From an uncultured Clostridium sp. (GTDB lineage Bacteria > Bacillota > Clostridia > Oscillospirales > Acutalibacteraceae), in the NCBI GenBank assembly GCA_902471875.1, contig CABRLN010000043.1, positions 1-13,598 on the forward strand: a stretch of 13,598 bases of DNA, given 5' to 3'. This document shows, piece by piece, positions 13,339 to 13,598 of this stretch. The notes below the pieces were generated by a model that saw only the letters and a list, made by a program, of their open reading frames with translations, had not been told where the DNA came from and did not search any database. How positions within the stretch are numbered: position 1 is the stretch's first letter; each line of letters begins with the position of its first letter. The position numbers and the translations under genes are program-made.

Positions 13339-13598
13339 CTTGGATCCAAGGTCACTGACCTTGGTCGTTTAGGGATGGGGTTCTAGGGGAAGGGGATCGA
13401 AACCCCTTCCCCTGGCAGTCTTTGCATACTTTCTTCTGAAAGAAAGTATGTGCCCATGCGGCATGAGCATTTAAAAATAAAAACCACCTTTGACGGTATT
13501 TCAAGTATAAAAGATTCGTTAAGGGCGTTGCCCTTAAAACCCACAAGGGTTTCACCCTTGACCCATAAACTTTTGAAAAAGTTTAATCAAAACTTTTA
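13339..13598. repeat. Non-coding block of six or more consecutive perfect hairpins, continuing past the edge
   Basis: The 380 bp after enolase hold no credible gene. The first 110 bp are AT-rich, with one 8-bp inverted repeat at 13246-13265. From 13339 the base composition shifts to more G and C, and a chain of hairpins begins: CTTGGATCCAAG palindrome (13339-13350); CCAAGGTCA/TGACCTTGG (13346-13364); AGGGGAAGGGG/CCCCTTCCCCT (13385-13413); CATACTTTCTT/AAGAAAGTATG (13425-13450); TTAAGGGC/GCCCTTAA (13519-13537); CAAGGGT/ACCCTTG (13544-13560); AAACTTT/AAAGTTT (13567-13584). None is followed by a T run, so they do not look like terminators. The style resembles dispersed intergenic repeats that I recall from gut Clostridia genomes; only one copy is visible here, so that is inference. 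Confidence 0.72.

Noticed and set aside
13352..13555. Minus-strand open frame of 67 residues inside the hairpin block
   Set aside because: It crosses the arms and loops of four hairpins, has no ribosome binding site or recognisable domain, and its Pro/Ser/Arg-rich wording looks like a chance translation of a palindromic repeat.
1..13598. CRISPR array, tRNA, rRNA, IS element, toxin-antitoxin or defence genes
   Set aside because: I found no regularly spaced direct repeats, no cloverleaf or rRNA sequence, no transposase or integrase, and no defence-type domains in any supported gene.

Overview
The window looks like chromosomal DNA from a low-GC anaerobic Firmicute, most likely a gut Clostridia lineage of the Ruminococcaceae/Oscillospiraceae kind. 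This is an inference from AT-rich coding and intergenic DNA, strong AAGGAGG-type ribosome binding sites, a CarD-family regulator, RNase M5 with a DUF4093-like tail, the clostridial type of aconitase, and a RING-finger/zinc-ribbon/DUF2628 membrane protein. No phage, plasmid, IS element, CRISPR array, tRNA or rRNA gene was seen. Most of the window is ordinary chromosomal gene content; the unusual material lies mainly between genes.

Left part, minus strand (1-4706). From the left edge: the 5' part of an aconitate hydratase gene with its own promoter and a 15-bp palindrome in its leader; galU (UDP-glucose synthesis), preceded 30 bp upstream by a gene for a zinc-binding RING/zinc-ribbon DUF2628 membrane protein, so the two are probably co-transcribed; then, behind a clear terminator, a 13-or-so-helix DUF2079 membrane protein that resembles GT-C glycosyltransferases.

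Centre, plus strand (4934-10453). A tight run of five genes: HIT hydrolase, phosphoribosyltransferase, comEC, holA and rnmV. The last three overlap or nearly overlap, and the run ends in a terminator that contains the rnmV stop codon. The run joins nucleotide chemistry, DNA uptake, the replication clamp loader and 5S rRNA maturation. A CarD-type RNA polymerase-binding regulator follows with its own promoter and a leader of about 130 nt.

Right part (10454-13598). A large two-tier hairpin separates carD from a convergent small double-LysM protein. Upstream of that on the minus strand is a lipoprotein with its own promoter and terminator. Enolase follows on the plus strand as a single gene. The last 260 bases are a non-coding, more GC-rich block of at least six consecutive perfect hairpins that runs off the window edge and is probably a copy of a dispersed intergenic repeat. 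The most interesting leads are this block, the nested hairpin at 10572-10650, ComEC's degenerate metallo-beta-lactamase-like tail, the RING/DUF2628 protein, and the dyads in front of the HIT and aconitase genes.
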